From positions 1 through 38,728 of the forward strand of contig JAHEEA010000014.1 of assembly GCA_024640945.1 (NCBI GenBank): DNA of 38,728 nucleotides. The letters are read 5' to 3'. Made by a program: the position numbers and the translations under genes. The DNA comes from Candidatus Methylopumilus sp. Its GTDB lineage: Bacteria > Pseudomonadota > Gammaproteobacteria > Burkholderiales > Methylophilaceae. Below, in pieces: positions 8,881-18,397 of the stretch; within the stretch, counting starts at the first letter, position 1, and each line of letters begins with the position of its first letter. Under the pieces are notes generated by a model. The model was given only the letters and a program-made list of their open reading frames with translations. It had not been told where the DNA came from and did no database searches.

Positions 8881-10949
8881 ATATCTTGGCCAAACGCCTG
8901 CATTAGGCTTTGTTGAGCGCTCAATGGTGTACCCCGCTTAGGCCTTAAGTGATAAGTCCCTGCTGAAGTCATTTCCCAGGCATTCAAATTGTCTTTCAAA
9001 TAAATTTCCAAGCCTTCTTTGATCACACGCCTTTTGACTTTAGGATCTAATATCGGGAAGCATACTTCAATTCGCTTGAAGAAGTTACGATACATCCAAT
9101 CTGCGCTAGATAAATATAAATGATGCTCACCATGATGATGGAAATAAAAAATACGTGTATGTTCCAAGAATCGTCCCACAATAGAACGTACACGAATATT
9201 TTCAGAGATCCCAGGAATGCCTGGTTTAAGTGCACAAACACCTCGAACTAACAAATCAATATGAACGCCAGCAGCAGAAGCTTCATATAAAGCACGAATA
9301 ACATCAGCATCTAATAATGCATTCATTTTAGCGATGATATGGGCTTTCTTTCCTGACTTGGCGATCTCTGCTTCTTTATTGATTGCTTTGATTAAATTGC
9401 TATGCAAAGTGAATGGTGATTGCCACAAATAATTGAGTTTATTTGACTTACCCAACCCAGTTAACTGAGCAAAAATATCATTAACGTCTTTGCATATCGA
9501 TTCATTGCAAGTCAATAAGCCGAAATCAGTATAAAGCTTTGCTGTTCTTTGATGATAATTACCAGTAGAAAGATGAACGTATCGACGTAATTTTCCGTCC
9601 TCTCGACGAACCACCATTGCCATCTTAGCGTGTGTTTTGTGGCCTACGACTCCGTAAACCACATGTGCACCGGCATCTTCTAACTTAGCTGCCCAATTGA
9701 TATTAGCCTCTTCATCAAACCGTGCAAAAAGCTCAACTACAACCGTCACTTCTTTACCACGTCGAGCAGCTTCAATGAGTGCAGTCATTAACTTAGAGTC
9801 GGCACTCGTACGATAGAAAGTTTGTTTAATTGCTAGCACATGCGGATCTTCAGAGGCCTGGGTAATAAAATCAATGACTGGATTAAAGGACTGATAAGGA
9901 TGATGCAAAAGAATATCTTGCTTACGAATCGCTTTAAAAATATCAGAATCCTTATTAAGCTCTTTTGGCTTACTAGGTGTGTAAGGTGAAAATTTTAGGT
10001 CTGGGCGATCAACCAAATCTGGAATTTGCATTAAGCGTACCAAATTAACAATACCGTTCACCTGATACAAATCTTCTTGTGTTAGGCCAAATTGACCCAA
10101 TAAGAATGCTGTCATTTCAGGTGGGCAATTATCAGCGACTTCTAAACGGACGCCATCACCGAATTGACGATGCGACAACTCACCCTGAAGCGCAATCCGC
10201 AAATCTTTAGCGTCTTCATCATCTAAAGATAATTCCGTATCACGCGTAACCCTAAACTGATAACAACCCTTAACAGTCATTCCTGAAAACAACTCGTGTA
10301 CATGGGCATGCAAAATAGAAGAAAGAAAGACAAACCCGTTCTCACAACCAGCAATATGAGTTGGCAGCTTAATCACTCGCGGCAAGGCACGCGGTGCTTG
10401 AACAACAGCAACGCCTGAGTTTCGCCCAAAGGCATCTTTACCTTCAAGCTCGACAGCGAAATTTAAACTTTTATTTAAAACACGGGGGAAAGGATGCGCA
10501 GGATCCAAGCCTATCGGGGTCAAAATTGGCATGAGCTCTCGAAAGAAATATTCCGAAATCCACTGCCGCTGCTCATCAGACCAACTTCCGCGACGAAGAA
10601 AATGAATATTTTCTTGCGCTAATTTTGGCAAAACCACTTCATTTAGAATTTTGTATTGATGCGCTATCAACGTATGCGCTTGAGCACTGACGCGATCAAA
10701 AATTTGCTTAGGACTTAGACCGTCGGGGCCGGCATGCGTATCTTTTAGCCGAATTTGATGCTTGACGCCAGCAACACGAACCTCAAAAAATTCATCCATG
10801 TTACTGCTAAAAATACACAAGAATTTCAAACGCTCCAGGAGAGGAACACGATCATCTTCAGCTTGCGCAAGAACCCGTTGATTAAAGGCTAATAAACCCA
10901 ATTCACGATTAACAAAATATTCTGGATTCAATTTGTGATTTACCGACAA
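8877..10949 (-). CDS. ppk: Polyphosphate kinase 1
   Basis: A 690-residue PPK1, the normal family length, which polymerises the gamma-phosphate of ATP into inorganic polyphosphate at the membrane. The phosphohistidine region reads HKTHAKM, with H440 the likely autophosphorylated residue (E. coli H435). The second catalytic histidine is in FLEHTR. The reading frame opens with TTG at 10949, with another TTG at 10931, and no ATG is available near the conserved NPEYFVNRELG start. If the Pho-type promoter just upstream is used, the 5' leader is only a few bases, so the exact start is uncertain. Confidence 0.92.
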   Translation of the reverse strand: MSVNHKLNPEYFVNRELGLLAFNQRVLAQAEDDRVPLLERLKFLCIFSSNMDEFFEVRVAGVKHQIRLKDTHAGPDGLSPKQIFDRVSAQAHTLIAHQYKILNEVVLPKLAQENIHFLRRGSWSDEQRQWISEYFFRELMPILTPIGLDPAHPFPRVLNKSLNFAVELEGKDAFGRNSGVAVVQAPRALPRVIKLPTHIAGCENGFVFLSSILHAHVHELFSGMTVKGCYQFRVTRDTELSLDDEDAKDLRIALQGELSHRQFGDGVRLEVADNCPPEMTAFLLGQFGLTQEDLYQVNGIVNLVRLMQIPDLVDRPDLKFSPYTPSKPKELNKDSDIFKAIRKQDILLHHPYQSFNPVIDFITQASEDPHVLAIKQTFYRTSADSKLMTALIEAARRGKEVTVVVELFARFDEEANINWAAKLEDAGAHVVYGVVGHKTHAKMAMVVRREDGKLRRYVHLSTGNYHQRTAKLYTDFGLLTCNESICKDVNDIFAQLTGLGKSNKLNYLWQSPFTLHSNLIKAINKEAEIAKSGKKAHIIAKMNALLDADVIRALYEASAAGVHIDLLVRGVCALKPGIPGISENIRVRSIVGRFLEHTRIFYFHHHGEHHLYLSSADWMYRNFFKRIEVCFPILDPKVKRRVIKEGLEIYLKDNLNAWEMTSAGTYHLRPKRGTPLSAQQSLMQAFGQDI

Positions 10950-10960
10950 AATAATTCACC

Positions 10961-10994
10961 ACTCTAATCTTAAAATGTTACGTTTAGATGACAT
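10961..10994 (-). promoter_or_regulatory. Pho-type promoter of ppk
   Basis: Read on the minus strand: ATGTCAT (10994-10988), spacer CTAA, ACGTAAC (10983-10977), then exactly 10 bp, then TAGAGT as -10 (10966-10961). The first unit is good and the second degenerate. Transcription would start about 5 bases before the TTG start of ppk. Confidence 0.5.
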
Positions 10995-11075
10995 ACATCT
11001 ATTTATTGACATCACTTCATCATACGACAAATTTAAGTTAGCGCATTATAAAAACTAGACTGGATAAAACATGAA

Positions 11076-11705
11076 TTAATTTTTATTAAGGATTTTTAAA
11101 GACTGAATCAAACCTAACCACTGAGCTTTATGTTTACTTGCTTTTGATGCCGGCATATCAAAAATACTAAAGCCCGTTTCAGCAGATTCTTTATAGATTT
11201 GAGCATCCGACAAATGTGCTTTTACTGGAAAGCCTGCCTCATCCAAATACTTTTCGAGCAATGCAGCAGATTTCGTTCTAGCATCGATCCGCATGCCCAC
11301 CATCAATACAAAAGCCTTACCCTTGCGAATAGGCTTTTCAGCTTTTAATAGATCAAGAAATTTTTCAGTCGCTGCAATATCAAACACTGATGATTGGATT
11401 GGCACGATTATCCAGTCCGCAGCTTTGATAGCGTCTTTTAATTTCTCACCACGCAGACCTGCAGGTGAATCAATAATGTTGATATCAGCACTCAAGCTAA
11501 TTAAGTGATCGCCTCGGCCGTTTAAAGCATTCACAAAAGGAAGCCTGACAGGCCTATTTCCAAGCCACTTGAGTGCAGACTTTTGCCTATCCATATCAGA
11601 CAAAACAACATGGTAACCAAGCCCTGCGAAATATCCGGCTAAATTTGTTGCTAAGGTGGTTTTTCCACTGCCGCCTTTAGGATTGGCGACGAGAAAAGTT
11701 TTCAT
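11076..11705 (-). CDS. Orphan ParA/MinD-type ATPase
   Basis: A 209-residue P-loop ATPase of the ParA/MinD superfamily. The deviant Walker A motif PKGGSGKTT (residues 9-17, signature lysine K10, catalytic-loop lysine K15) is intact, as is the DMDRQKSALKW switch region. There is no N-terminal helix-turn-helix and no C-terminal membrane-targeting helix, so it resembles cargo-positioning ParA proteins (McdA, PpfA types) rather than plasmid or chromosomal ParA. No parB or parS is seen. Its ATG overlaps the stop of the upstream Lys/Ala-rich gene by one base (TAATG), implying translational coupling. ppk lies 126 bp downstream in the same direction with no terminator between. Cargo is unknown; polyphosphate is suggested by context only. 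Confidence 0.85.
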   Translation of the reverse strand: MKTFLVANPKGGSGKTTLATNLAGYFAGLGYHVVLSDMDRQKSALKWLGNRPVRLPFVNALNGRGDHLISLSADINIIDSPAGLRGEKLKDAIKAADWIIVPIQSSVFDIAATEKFLDLLKAEKPIRKGKAFVLMVGMRIDARTKSAALLEKYLDEAGFPVKAHLSDAQIYKESAETGFSIFDMPASKASKHKAQWLGLIQSLKILNKN

Positions 11706-12160
11706 TAGTTAGTAGTTTTTTTAGCCACATCGTTAACAACAGCTGGCTTTGCTACCATTGCTTTGGCCGATACCTTAGTTACAGCCGCTTTTTTTACAAC
11801 TGGCTTCTTAGCCGCAGTTTTTTTAGCCAACTTAAGTTGCTCTGCTGCAGCTTTCTTAGCTGCCTTAGCTTGCTCAGCAGCAAGTTTTTTTGCTAACTTT
11901 TCCTGTTGTGCGGCTGCTTTTTCAGCAGCTTTGATTTGCGCCTTTTGAGACTTAGCTTTTAATTCAGCCATAATTGAGCGCCACTCCTGCAATTGCTCAT
12001 CTTCTAATTCCAATTGAATTGCAATTGCTTCATGTTTAGTCAATTTTTCTTTTTGCAATCGTTTTGGCAATTTACCAGCCATACGAGAAAGAAGTCGCTC
12101 TTGCTCTTCAATGTCTAATTTTTGTGCTTTTTCTAAATAACTCACATTTGCTGTTTTCAT
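11705..12160 (-). CDS. Lys/Ala-rich basic protein with histone-H1/AlgP-like tail
   Basis: A 151-residue protein with two parts. Residues 1 to about 70 are mixed-charge and predicted helical (YLEKAQKLDIEEQERLLSRM and onward). Residues about 70-151 are an Ala/Lys repeat region with AAEKAAAQ, KKLAAEQAKAAKKAAAEQ and KKPVVKKAAV-type stretches like bacterial H1-like proteins and AlgP. Such tails bind DNA and, in AlgP, polyphosphate granules (known family behaviour). The ATG at 12160 has GGAG six bases upstream. An in-frame TTG at 12196 lacks one. The low-complexity tail makes family assignment unsafe. It is coupled to the ParA-type gene and has the best multi-unit Pho box in the window upstream. 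Confidence 0.8.
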   Translation of the reverse strand: MKTANVSYLEKAQKLDIEEQERLLSRMAGKLPKRLQKEKLTKHEAIAIQLELEDEQLQEWRSIMAELKAKSQKAQIKAAEKAAAQQEKLAKKLAAEQAKAAKKAAAEQLKLAKKTAAKKPVVKKAAVTKVSAKAMVAKPAVVNDVAKKTTN

Positions 12161-12208
12161 CTTTAACTCCCTAGTTAAACATTTTAATTTCGCCATACTT
12201 TAACGCTT

Positions 12209-12253
12209 TCTTTAAGAGCCGTGTGTTACATATTTATGACAAATTAGTGACAG
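12209..12253 (-). promoter_or_regulatory. Triple-unit Pho box and promoter of the Lys/Ala-rich/ParA operon
   Basis: On the minus strand three consecutive 7-bp units occur at 11-bp spacing: CTGTCAC (12253-12247), TTGTCAT (12242-12236) and ATGTAAC (12231-12225), with AT-rich 4-bp spacers TAAT and AAAT. A modest -10, TAAAGA (12214-12209), begins exactly 10 bp after the last unit. The leader would be about 40 bases. Confidence 0.7.
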
Positions 12254-12268
12254 TAAATCAGCGTTGTA

Positions 12269-12301
12269 ATACTTGACTAAAGAGTTAGGGTATTATAGAA
12301 T
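12269..12301 (+). promoter_or_regulatory. iscR promoter with IscR type-1-like operator
   Basis: TTGACT (-35, 12273-12278) and TAGAAT (-10, 12296-12301) are 17 bp apart. A 25-bp segment (12269-12293), beginning ATACTTGACT and ending GGGTAT, agrees with the E. coli type-1 IscR consensus at about 20 of 25 positions by my count, with most mismatches in the right half centre. It overlaps the -35, consistent with repression by [2Fe-2S]-IscR. Confidence 0.65.
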
Positions 12302-12354
12302 TTAAGCTGATTTTTAAAGTGCTCCATTTCTCTACCTCATTTAGGAAAAATGCT

Positions 12355-12834
12355 ATGCGATTAACCACAAAAGGTCGATTTGCAGTGACTGCAATGCTAG
12401 ATCTCGCGATTGACGAGTCTGACAAGCCTGTAACGTTAGCTGGAATCAGCGAACGCCAGAGCATTTCTTTATCTTATCTAGAGCAATTATTCAGTCGTTT
12501 ACGCCGTAGCGGTTTAGTTAAAAGCGTGCGCGGTCCAGGCGGCGGCTATCGTATTGCAAAGCCACTCGCAGAAATTTCAGTTTCTGAAATCATCAGCGCC
12601 GTAGACGAACTTATTGATGCGACCCAATGCGGTGGCCATGAAAATTGCCGCGACGAACGTCGCTGTATGACACACAATTTATGGTCTAGCCTTAACGTTA
12701 AAATTTTAGAGTATTTATCAGGCGTTTCTTTAAATGATTTAGTAGTGGCACATCATGCAAATGGCGATGAAGCCAAAAAACCAATCACATTTAATGCAAG
12801 TAAAAATATCAATGCAGCGAGCTTAGTGGCTTAA
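12355..12834 (+). CDS. iscR: Fe-S cluster regulator IscR
   Basis: A 159-residue Rrf2-family winged-helix regulator that represses the isc operon when it carries a [2Fe-2S] cluster. The start [18 protein letters not shown] is canonical, and C92, C98, C104 and H107 align with the cluster ligands of E. coli IscR. I place the start at the ATG at 12355, with AGGA eight bases upstream; an in-frame codon at 12319 would add 12 residues unlike the family. A type-1-like site covers its own promoter. The next gene begins 5 bp after the stop. Confidence 0.95.
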   Translation: MRLTTKGRFAVTAMLDLAIDESDKPVTLAGISERQSISLSYLEQLFSRLRRSGLVKSVRGPGGGYRIAKPLAEISVSEIISAVDELIDATQCGGHENCRDERRCMTHNLWSSLNVKILEYLSGVSLNDLVVAHHANGDEAKKPITFNASKNINAASLVA

Positions 12835-12839
12835 AACTG

Positions 12840-13988
12840 ATGCATTCAAACCCTATTTTTCTAGATAACAACGGCACCACCCTTCTTGACCCGAGAGTGT
12901 TAGAAGTAATGTTGCCTTATCTATCCAATCAGTACGGAAACGCGACTAGTCGCCACAGCTTTGGGCGTGCTGCACGACAAGCATTAGACCAAGCACGCGA
13001 GCAAGTTGCTGAGGCTTGTGGTGCACATCCTTCACAAGTCATTTTTACTGCAAGTGGCACAGAGTCTGACAATTTTGCGATTGCCGGCATGGCAGGCGAT
13101 GAACAAAAACAAATTGCCGTGAGTGCGATTGAACACCCTGCAATTACCCGCCCAGCATTTGCAATGCGAGCTTACGGCCATCGTGTTGGTGTAATTGCCG
13201 CCGATCAATTTGGCGTGGTTGATAGCAATAGTTTAGAAGTTGCACTTGAGAAACCGACAAGTCTCATTTCCGTGATGTTGGCGAACAACGAAACTGGCGT
13301 AATTCAAAATATTGCTCAGTTAGCTGAAATAGCAAAATCTAAAGGTGCCTTGATTCACACAGACGCCGTTCAAGCATTGGGTAAAATCCCAGTGAACTTT
13401 GATGCACTTGGCGTGAACGCAATGACAGTCTCATCACACAAGATTAATGGTCCTCAAGGCGCGGGTGCTTTAATTTTAGACAAGCGAGTGGATATCAAAC
13501 CACTATTGCATGGTGGTGGCCAAGAACGTGGCCTACGAAGCGGCACAGAAAATGTAGCAGCGATTGTTGGTTTTGGCGCAGCATGTGCACTCATAAAAAA
13601 TGAAATGGAACAACGCGCAAACATTACCAAATTACTACGTGACACTTTAGAGAAAAACCTTAAATCTTTAGGCGGATCCATCTTTGGTGACAAAGCAACG
13701 CGATTGCCAAATACCAGCTTCTTCGCTTTCAATCAAATTGAAGGTGAGACTTTAGTTATGGCGCTAGACCGCAAAGGCTTTGCGGTTGCAAGTGGCTCAG
13801 CCTGCTCTAGCGATAGCACAGAACCTAGCCATGTACTTATGGCCATGGGTGTTGCTCCAGATTTGGCACGAGGTGCCGTGCGTGTAAGTTTCGGCGCAAA
13901 CAACACAAGCGAACAACTTAATGCATTTCTTGCTGTCATAAATGATGAAGTGAATCGCTTGCGCCAATTAACAGCAGTGACTATTTAA
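12840..13988 (+). CDS. Cysteine desulfurase, NifS/IscS-like (extra copy)
   Basis: A 382-residue PLP-dependent class V aminotransferase-fold enzyme that takes sulfur from cysteine as a persulfide. H99, the PLP lysine K201 (SSHKINGPQG) and the active-site C322 in GSACSSDSTEPSH are all present, so it looks active. It is shorter than IscS and clearly diverged from the following gene (HKINGPQGAG versus [10 protein letters not shown]). It sits between iscR and iscS, where most isc operons have a single desulfurase. I do not assign a symbol because its sulfur acceptor is unknown. No Shine-Dalgarno is obvious, so translation may be coupled to iscR. Confidence 0.88.
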   Translation: MHSNPIFLDNNGTTLLDPRVLEVMLPYLSNQYGNATSRHSFGRAARQALDQAREQVAEACGAHPSQVIFTASGTESDNFAIAGMAGDEQKQIAVSAIEHPAITRPAFAMRAYGHRVGVIAADQFGVVDSNSLEVALEKPTSLISVMLANNETGVIQNIAQLAEIAKSKGALIHTDAVQALGKIPVNFDALGVNAMTVSSHKINGPQGAGALILDKRVDIKPLLHGGGQERGLRSGTENVAAIVGFGAACALIKNEMEQRANITKLLRDTLEKNLKSLGGSIFGDKATRLPNTSFFAFNQIEGETLVMALDRKGFAVASGSACSSDSTEPSHVLMAMGVAPDLARGAVRVSFGANNTSEQLNAFLAVINDEVNRLRQLTAVTI

Positions 13989-14019
13989 TATTTAGAAATT
14001 AAGTCTTAACAGGAAAAAT

Positions 14020-15237
14020 ATGACCGTTCATACCCCTATCTATCTTGATTACTCAGCAACGACACCAGTTGATCCACGTGTTGCAGAAAAAATGATTCCA
14101 TACATTACGGAACATTTTGGTAATCCAGCTTCACGCAGCCATCCCTTCGGTTGGACTGCAGAACAAGCGGTAGAAGAAGCACGTGATGAAGTTGCTAAAT
14201 TAGTTAATGCAGATCCACGTGAAATTGTTTGGACTTCTGGTGCGACAGAATCGAATAACCTTGCGATTAAAGGCGCAGCTAATTTTTATAGCGGCACTAA
14301 AGGCAAACACATCATCACAGTGCAAACCGAACACAAAGCGGTGATTGATGCCGTACGTGAACTAGAGCGCCAAGGTTTCACTGCAACTTACCTTGCTCCT
14401 GAACCGAACGGCTTAATTGACTTAGAAAAATTCAAGGCTGCAATTCAACCAGACACTGTGTTGGCATCAGTCATGTTTGTAAACAACGAAATTGGTGTGA
14501 TTCAAGACATTACAGCGATTGGTAATATCTGCCGTGAAAACAACATCATTTTTCATGTGGACGCTGCGCAAGCAACAGGCAAAGTGGATATCGATTTAGA
14601 AAAACTTCCTGTTGATTTAATGAGTTTCTCAGCACACAAGACTTATGGTCCTAAAGGCATAGGCGCTTTATATGTACGCCGTAAACCACGCATCCGCATT
14701 GAAGCGCAAATGCATGGTGGCGGCCATGAGCGTGGTATGCGCTCAGGCACTTTAGCAACGCATCAAATCGTTGGAATGGGTGAAGCCTTCCGCATTGCAC
14801 GATTAGAAATGAAAGCTGAAAACTTGCAAGTGCGCCGCCTACGCGATCGCTTGCTCGCAGGCCTAGAAGAAATCGATGAAGTGTATGTTAATGGCGACAT
14901 GGATCATCGAGTACCTCACAACCTAAACATCAGCTTTAACTTTGTTGAAGGTGAATCGTTAATTATGGCCGTCAAAGACATTGCAGTTTCTAGCGGCTCG
15001 GCTTGTACATCCGCAAGCTTAGAACCTAGTTATGTATTACGTGCATTAGGTCGTTCAGATGAATTGGCGCACAGTTCTATTCGCTTTTCTATTGGTCGAT
15101 TTACCACTGAAGAAGATGTGGATTACACCATCGCCCTTATGAAGAGCAAGATTGGTAAATTACGCGAATTATCTCCACTTTGGGAGATGCATTTAGATGG
15201 TATCGATTTAAGTAAAGTTGAGTGGGCTGCCCACTAA
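14020..15237 (+). CDS. iscS: Cysteine desulfurase IscS
   Basis: A 405-residue group I cysteine desulfurase, almost the same length as E. coli IscS (404). H105, PLP lysine K207 ([10 protein letters not shown]) and the persulfide cysteine C329 in [21 protein letters not shown] are in the expected places. It supplies sulfur to IscU for cluster assembly and to tRNA thiolation. The C-terminus ends SKVEWAAH, the end that contacts IscU in the known complex. It is preceded by AGGA at 14010-14013 and followed 13 bp later by iscU. Confidence 0.96.
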   Translation: MTVHTPIYLDYSATTPVDPRVAEKMIPYITEHFGNPASRSHPFGWTAEQAVEEARDEVAKLVNADPREIVWTSGATESNNLAIKGAANFYSGTKGKHIITVQTEHKAVIDAVRELERQGFTATYLAPEPNGLIDLEKFKAAIQPDTVLASVMFVNNEIGVIQDITAIGNICRENNIIFHVDAAQATGKVDIDLEKLPVDLMSFSAHKTYGPKGIGALYVRRKPRIRIEAQMHGGGHERGMRSGTLATHQIVGMGEAFRIARLEMKAENLQVRRLRDRLLAGLEEIDEVYVNGDMDHRVPHNLNISFNFVEGESLIMAVKDIAVSSGSACTSASLEPSYVLRALGRSDELAHSSIRFSIGRFTTEEDVDYTIALMKSKIGKLRELSPLWEMHLDGIDLSKVEWAAH

Positions 15238-15250
15238 AAGGAGTATCAAA

Positions 15251-15634
15251 ATGGCATATTCAGACAAAGTTTTAGACCACTACGAAAACCCTCGTAATGT
15301 TGGAACATTAGATAAAAACGACCCACAAGTAGGTACAGGTATGGTCGGCGCACCAGCTTGTGGTGACGTTATGAAATTGCAAATCAAAGTGAATGAAAGC
15401 GGCATTATTGAAGATGCAAAATTCAAAACTTACGGTTGTGGCTCTGCGATTGCTTCTAGCTCATTGGTCACAGAATGGTTAAAAGGTAAAACATTAGACC
15501 AAGCAGCTGAAATTAAGAACTCAGCCATTGCGGAAGAGTTGGCTTTACCTCCAGTTAAGATTCACTGTTCAGTATTAGCAGAGGACGCCATCAAAGCTGC
15601 TGTTGCTGACTTGAAATCCAAACAACCAGCTTAA
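15251..15634 (+). CDS. iscU: Fe-S cluster scaffold IscU
   Basis: A 127-residue scaffold on which [2Fe-2S] and [4Fe-4S] clusters are built. Ligand residues C37, D39, C63 and C106 are present, and LPPVK (99-103), the motif recognised by the HscA chaperone, is intact. The start is the ATG at 15251 ([16 protein letters not shown]), with AAGGAG seven bases upstream. An in-frame codon at 15218, inside iscS, is spurious. Confidence 0.96.
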   Translation: MAYSDKVLDHYENPRNVGTLDKNDPQVGTGMVGAPACGDVMKLQIKVNESGIIEDAKFKTYGCGSAIASSSLVTEWLKGKTLDQAAEIKNSAIAEELALPPVKIHCSVLAEDAIKAAVADLKSKQPA

Positions 15635-15648
15635 GGCTTATAAGATTT

Positions 15649-15972
15649 ATGGCAATCACACTCACAGAAGCTGCAGCGCAACGCGTTGAGAAATTCCTAG
15701 ATAACCGTGGCAAAGGCATTGGCCTGCGCCTTGGCGTTAAAACCACAGGTTGTTCAGGCATGGCTTATACATTAGAGTTTGTTGATGAGATGCAACCAGA
15801 AGATACTTCATTTGAAAGTAATGGCGTCAAAGTGATTGTTGATCCTAAAAGTTTGGTTTACATCGATGGCACAGAATTAGACTTCACAAAAGAAGGCTTA
15901 AATGAAGGCTTCAAATTCAACAATCCTAACGTCAAAGACGAATGCGGATGCGGTGAAAGCTTTACCGTTTAA
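15649..15972 (+). CDS. iscA: A-type Fe-S carrier IscA
   Basis: A 107-residue A-type carrier with the three conserved cysteines C35 (TGCSGM), C99 and C101 (ECGCGESF). It transfers clusters from IscU to target proteins. The short gaps to iscU (14 bp) and hscB (8 bp) fit a single operon. Confidence 0.95.
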   Translation: MAITLTEAAAQRVEKFLDNRGKGIGLRLGVKTTGCSGMAYTLEFVDEMQPEDTSFESNGVKVIVDPKSLVYIDGTELDFTKEGLNEGFKFNNPNVKDECGCGESFTV

Positions 15973-15980
15973 GCGGCTGT

Positions 15981-16508
15981 ATGAATTTGCTTCAAAAAAA
16001 CCACTTTGAATTATTAGATTTACCTACTCAGTTTGAAGTGGATTTTAATTTACTAGACCAGCATTACCGTCAACTTCAAAACGAAGTGCATCCAGATCGT
16101 TTTGTGACCGCACCAGCTAATGAACGCATGCAGTCCATGCAAATTGCAACACAAGCTAACGAAGCTTATCAAACGCTCAAAAATACCACTGCACGCGCCC
16201 GCTATTTATTGCAACTACAAGGCGTCGAAACACTTGAGGAAAGCAACACGGCGATGCCTGCTGATTTCCTGATGCTACAAATGGAATGGCGTGAAACAAT
16301 CGAAGATGCAATTTCAAGCAAGGATGTTAATGCTTTAGATTCTTTGCTTACTGAAATCAAACAGAATGCCAAACAACTGGCACTACAACTCAAGCAATAC
16401 TTTGATGAAAAAGCTTATGCTTTAGCTAGTGAAATCGTTAGAAAACTTAGCTTTATTGATAAAATCAGTATTGATATTCATCGCGCTATTGAAACACTAG
16501 AAAACTAA
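15981..16508 (+). CDS. hscB: Fe-S co-chaperone HscB
   Basis: A 175-residue J-domain co-chaperone. The HPD motif is at residues 37-39 (EVHPDRF), followed by an AYQTL helix and a C-terminal three-helix IscU-binding domain. It delivers IscU to HscA and stimulates its ATPase activity. hscA starts 7 bp after the stop. Confidence 0.94.
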   Translation: MNLLQKNHFELLDLPTQFEVDFNLLDQHYRQLQNEVHPDRFVTAPANERMQSMQIATQANEAYQTLKNTTARARYLLQLQGVETLEESNTAMPADFLMLQMEWRETIEDAISSKDVNALDSLLTEIKQNAKQLALQLKQYFDEKAYALASEIVRKLSFIDKISIDIHRAIETLEN

Positions 16509-16515
16509 ACCTCAC

Positions 16516-18384
16516 ATGGCTTTATTACAAATCGCAGAACCAGGCATGAGTGCCGCCCCTCACCAGCACAAGCTGGCAATAGGCATTGATTTAGGCACAA
16601 CAAACTCTCTGGTAGCCACAGTACAAAGCGGCATGAGCACTGTGCTGCAGGATGAATATGGCCACGCCCTATTACCCTCAGTTGTACAGTATTTACCTGA
16701 TGGCGATGTCATCGTGGGGCATGCAGCACAATCTGCCCAAAGTGCAGATCCTAAAAATACAATCAGCTCGGTTAAACGCTTTATGGGACGTGGTTTTAAC
16801 GACATCCCAGATACAACGCACATCCCATACAAATTCCGAGACACTGGAAGCGGCATGGTGCAAATTGAAACATGTGCCGGCATAAAAAGTCCTGTTGAAA
16901 TCTCCGCTGAAACTTTAAAGACACTCAAAACACGTGCCGAAAAAGCACTAGGTGGTGAACTTACAGGTGCCGTGATTACGGTACCAGCTTATTTTGATGA
17001 TGCGCAACGCCAAGCAACAAAAGATGCAGCACGTTTAGCCGGCCTACATGTTTTGCGACTACTCAATGAACCCACAGCAGCAGCAGTTGCTTACGGCTTA
17101 GATAATGGCGCGGAAGGTGTTTACGTCATTTACGATCTAGGTGGCGGCACTTTTGATGTTTCAATTTTGCGTTTATCTAAAGGGATCTTTGAAGTATTAG
17201 CAACTAATGGTGATTCAGCTTTAGGCGGGGATGATTTCGACCATCGTATTTTTTGCTGGATACTTGCTGAAGCACAATTACCTCCACTGAACCAAGAAGA
17301 CACAAGATTACTCCTGACAAAAGCACGCGAAGTCAAGGAATGGCTCAGTGAAAACTACGAAGCTGACATTACAAGCGTACTAAGCACAGGAAAACTAATT
17401 AATTTAAAACTGAATGCACAAAAGTTGGTTGAACTCACTGAAAATTTAGTCACTAAAACTCTCAACCCAACACGAAAGGCTTTGCGTGATGCAGGATTAG
17501 ATGTGACAGAGATTAAAGGTGTTGTGATGGTTGGGGGCGCAACCCGCATGCCGCAAATACGTCAAGCAGTTGCCAAGTTTTTCCAACAAGAACCACTGAC
17601 CAATTTAGATCCAGACAAAGTCGTTGCCTTAGGTGCAGCCATTCAAGCAAACGTGCTAGCAGGTAATCGCAGTGAAGACGATTTACTGTTACTAGACGTG
17701 ATTCCGCTTTCCCTAGGCTTAGAAACGATGGGCGGCTTGGTTGAACGCGTTATCCCACGCAATGCAACTTTGCCTGTTGCGCGTGCACAAGACTTCACAA
17801 CGTTTAAAGATGGCCAAACAGCCATGAGCATTCATGTACTTCAAGGTGAACGTGAACTTGTTTCTGATTGCCGCTCACTCGCTAAGTTTGAGTTACGAGG
17901 CATTCCACCCATGGCTGCCGGCGCAGCGCGTATCCGTGTGACTTTCCAAGTAGATGCAGATGGCTTACTTTCAGTGACAGCACGCGAACAATCAAGCGGC
18001 GTAGTTGCAGATATTGTCGTTAAACCATCATACGGCCTAACCGAAGATGAAATCACCAACATGCTAAAATCTTCATTCGGGGCCGCAGAGCAAGATAAAA
18101 AAGCACGAGCGCTTCGTGAAGCAGTTGTAGATGCAGAACGCCTGATTGAAGCAATTTCAGCAGCTTTGGCACAAGACAGTCACTTATTAAATACCGAAGA
18201 AATCAATGCCATTAACGCGCAAATGCAACAACTAAAGAACCTAACAACGGGTAATAATAGTGATGAGATTCACAAGGCTGTCGAGGCACTTAATCACGCC
18301 ACAGAATCATTTGCCGCAAAACGGATGGATGCATCGGTTAAACATGCATTTGCAGGTCAAGATTTGAACAAACTAGAACTATAA
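16516..18384 (+). CDS. hscA: Fe-S assembly chaperone HscA
   Basis: A 622-residue Hsp70-class chaperone specialised for IscU. The nucleotide-binding domain has [12 protein letters not shown] near residue 23, [28 protein letters not shown] and [12 protein letters not shown]. The substrate-binding domain begins after the linker [12 protein letters not shown]. It binds the LPPVK peptide of IscU and drives cluster transfer. The length and position between hscB and fdx separate it from DnaK. Confidence 0.96.
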   Translation: MALLQIAEPGMSAAPHQHKLAIGIDLGTTNSLVATVQSGMSTVLQDEYGHALLPSVVQYLPDGDVIVGHAAQSAQSADPKNTISSVKRFMGRGFNDIPDTTHIPYKFRDTGSGMVQIETCAGIKSPVEISAETLKTLKTRAEKALGGELTGAVITVPAYFDDAQRQATKDAARLAGLHVLRLLNEPTAAAVAYGLDNGAEGVYVIYDLGGGTFDVSILRLSKGIFEVLATNGDSALGGDDFDHRIFCWILAEAQLPPLNQEDTRLLLTKAREVKEWLSENYEADITSVLSTGKLINLKLNAQKLVELTENLVTKTLNPTRKALRDAGLDVTEIKGVVMVGGATRMPQIRQAVAKFFQQEPLTNLDPDKVVALGAAIQANVLAGNRSEDDLLLLDVIPLSLGLETMGGLVERVIPRNATLPVARAQDFTTFKDGQTAMSIHVLQGERELVSDCRSLAKFELRGIPPMAAGAARIRVTFQVDADGLLSVTAREQSSGVVADIVVKPSYGLTEDEITNMLKSSFGAAEQDKKARALREAVVDAERLIEAISAALAQDSHLLNTEEINAINAQMQQLKNLTTGNNSDEIHKAVEALNHATESFAAKRMDASVKHAFAGQDLNKLEL

Positions 18385-18397
18385 AAGCGACATTAAA

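Noticed and set aside
11700-12160. Plus-strand open frame antisense to the Lys/Ala-rich gene
   Set aside because: It is the complement of a Lys/Ala repeat, giving Ala/Phe-rich low-complexity sequence without start signals.
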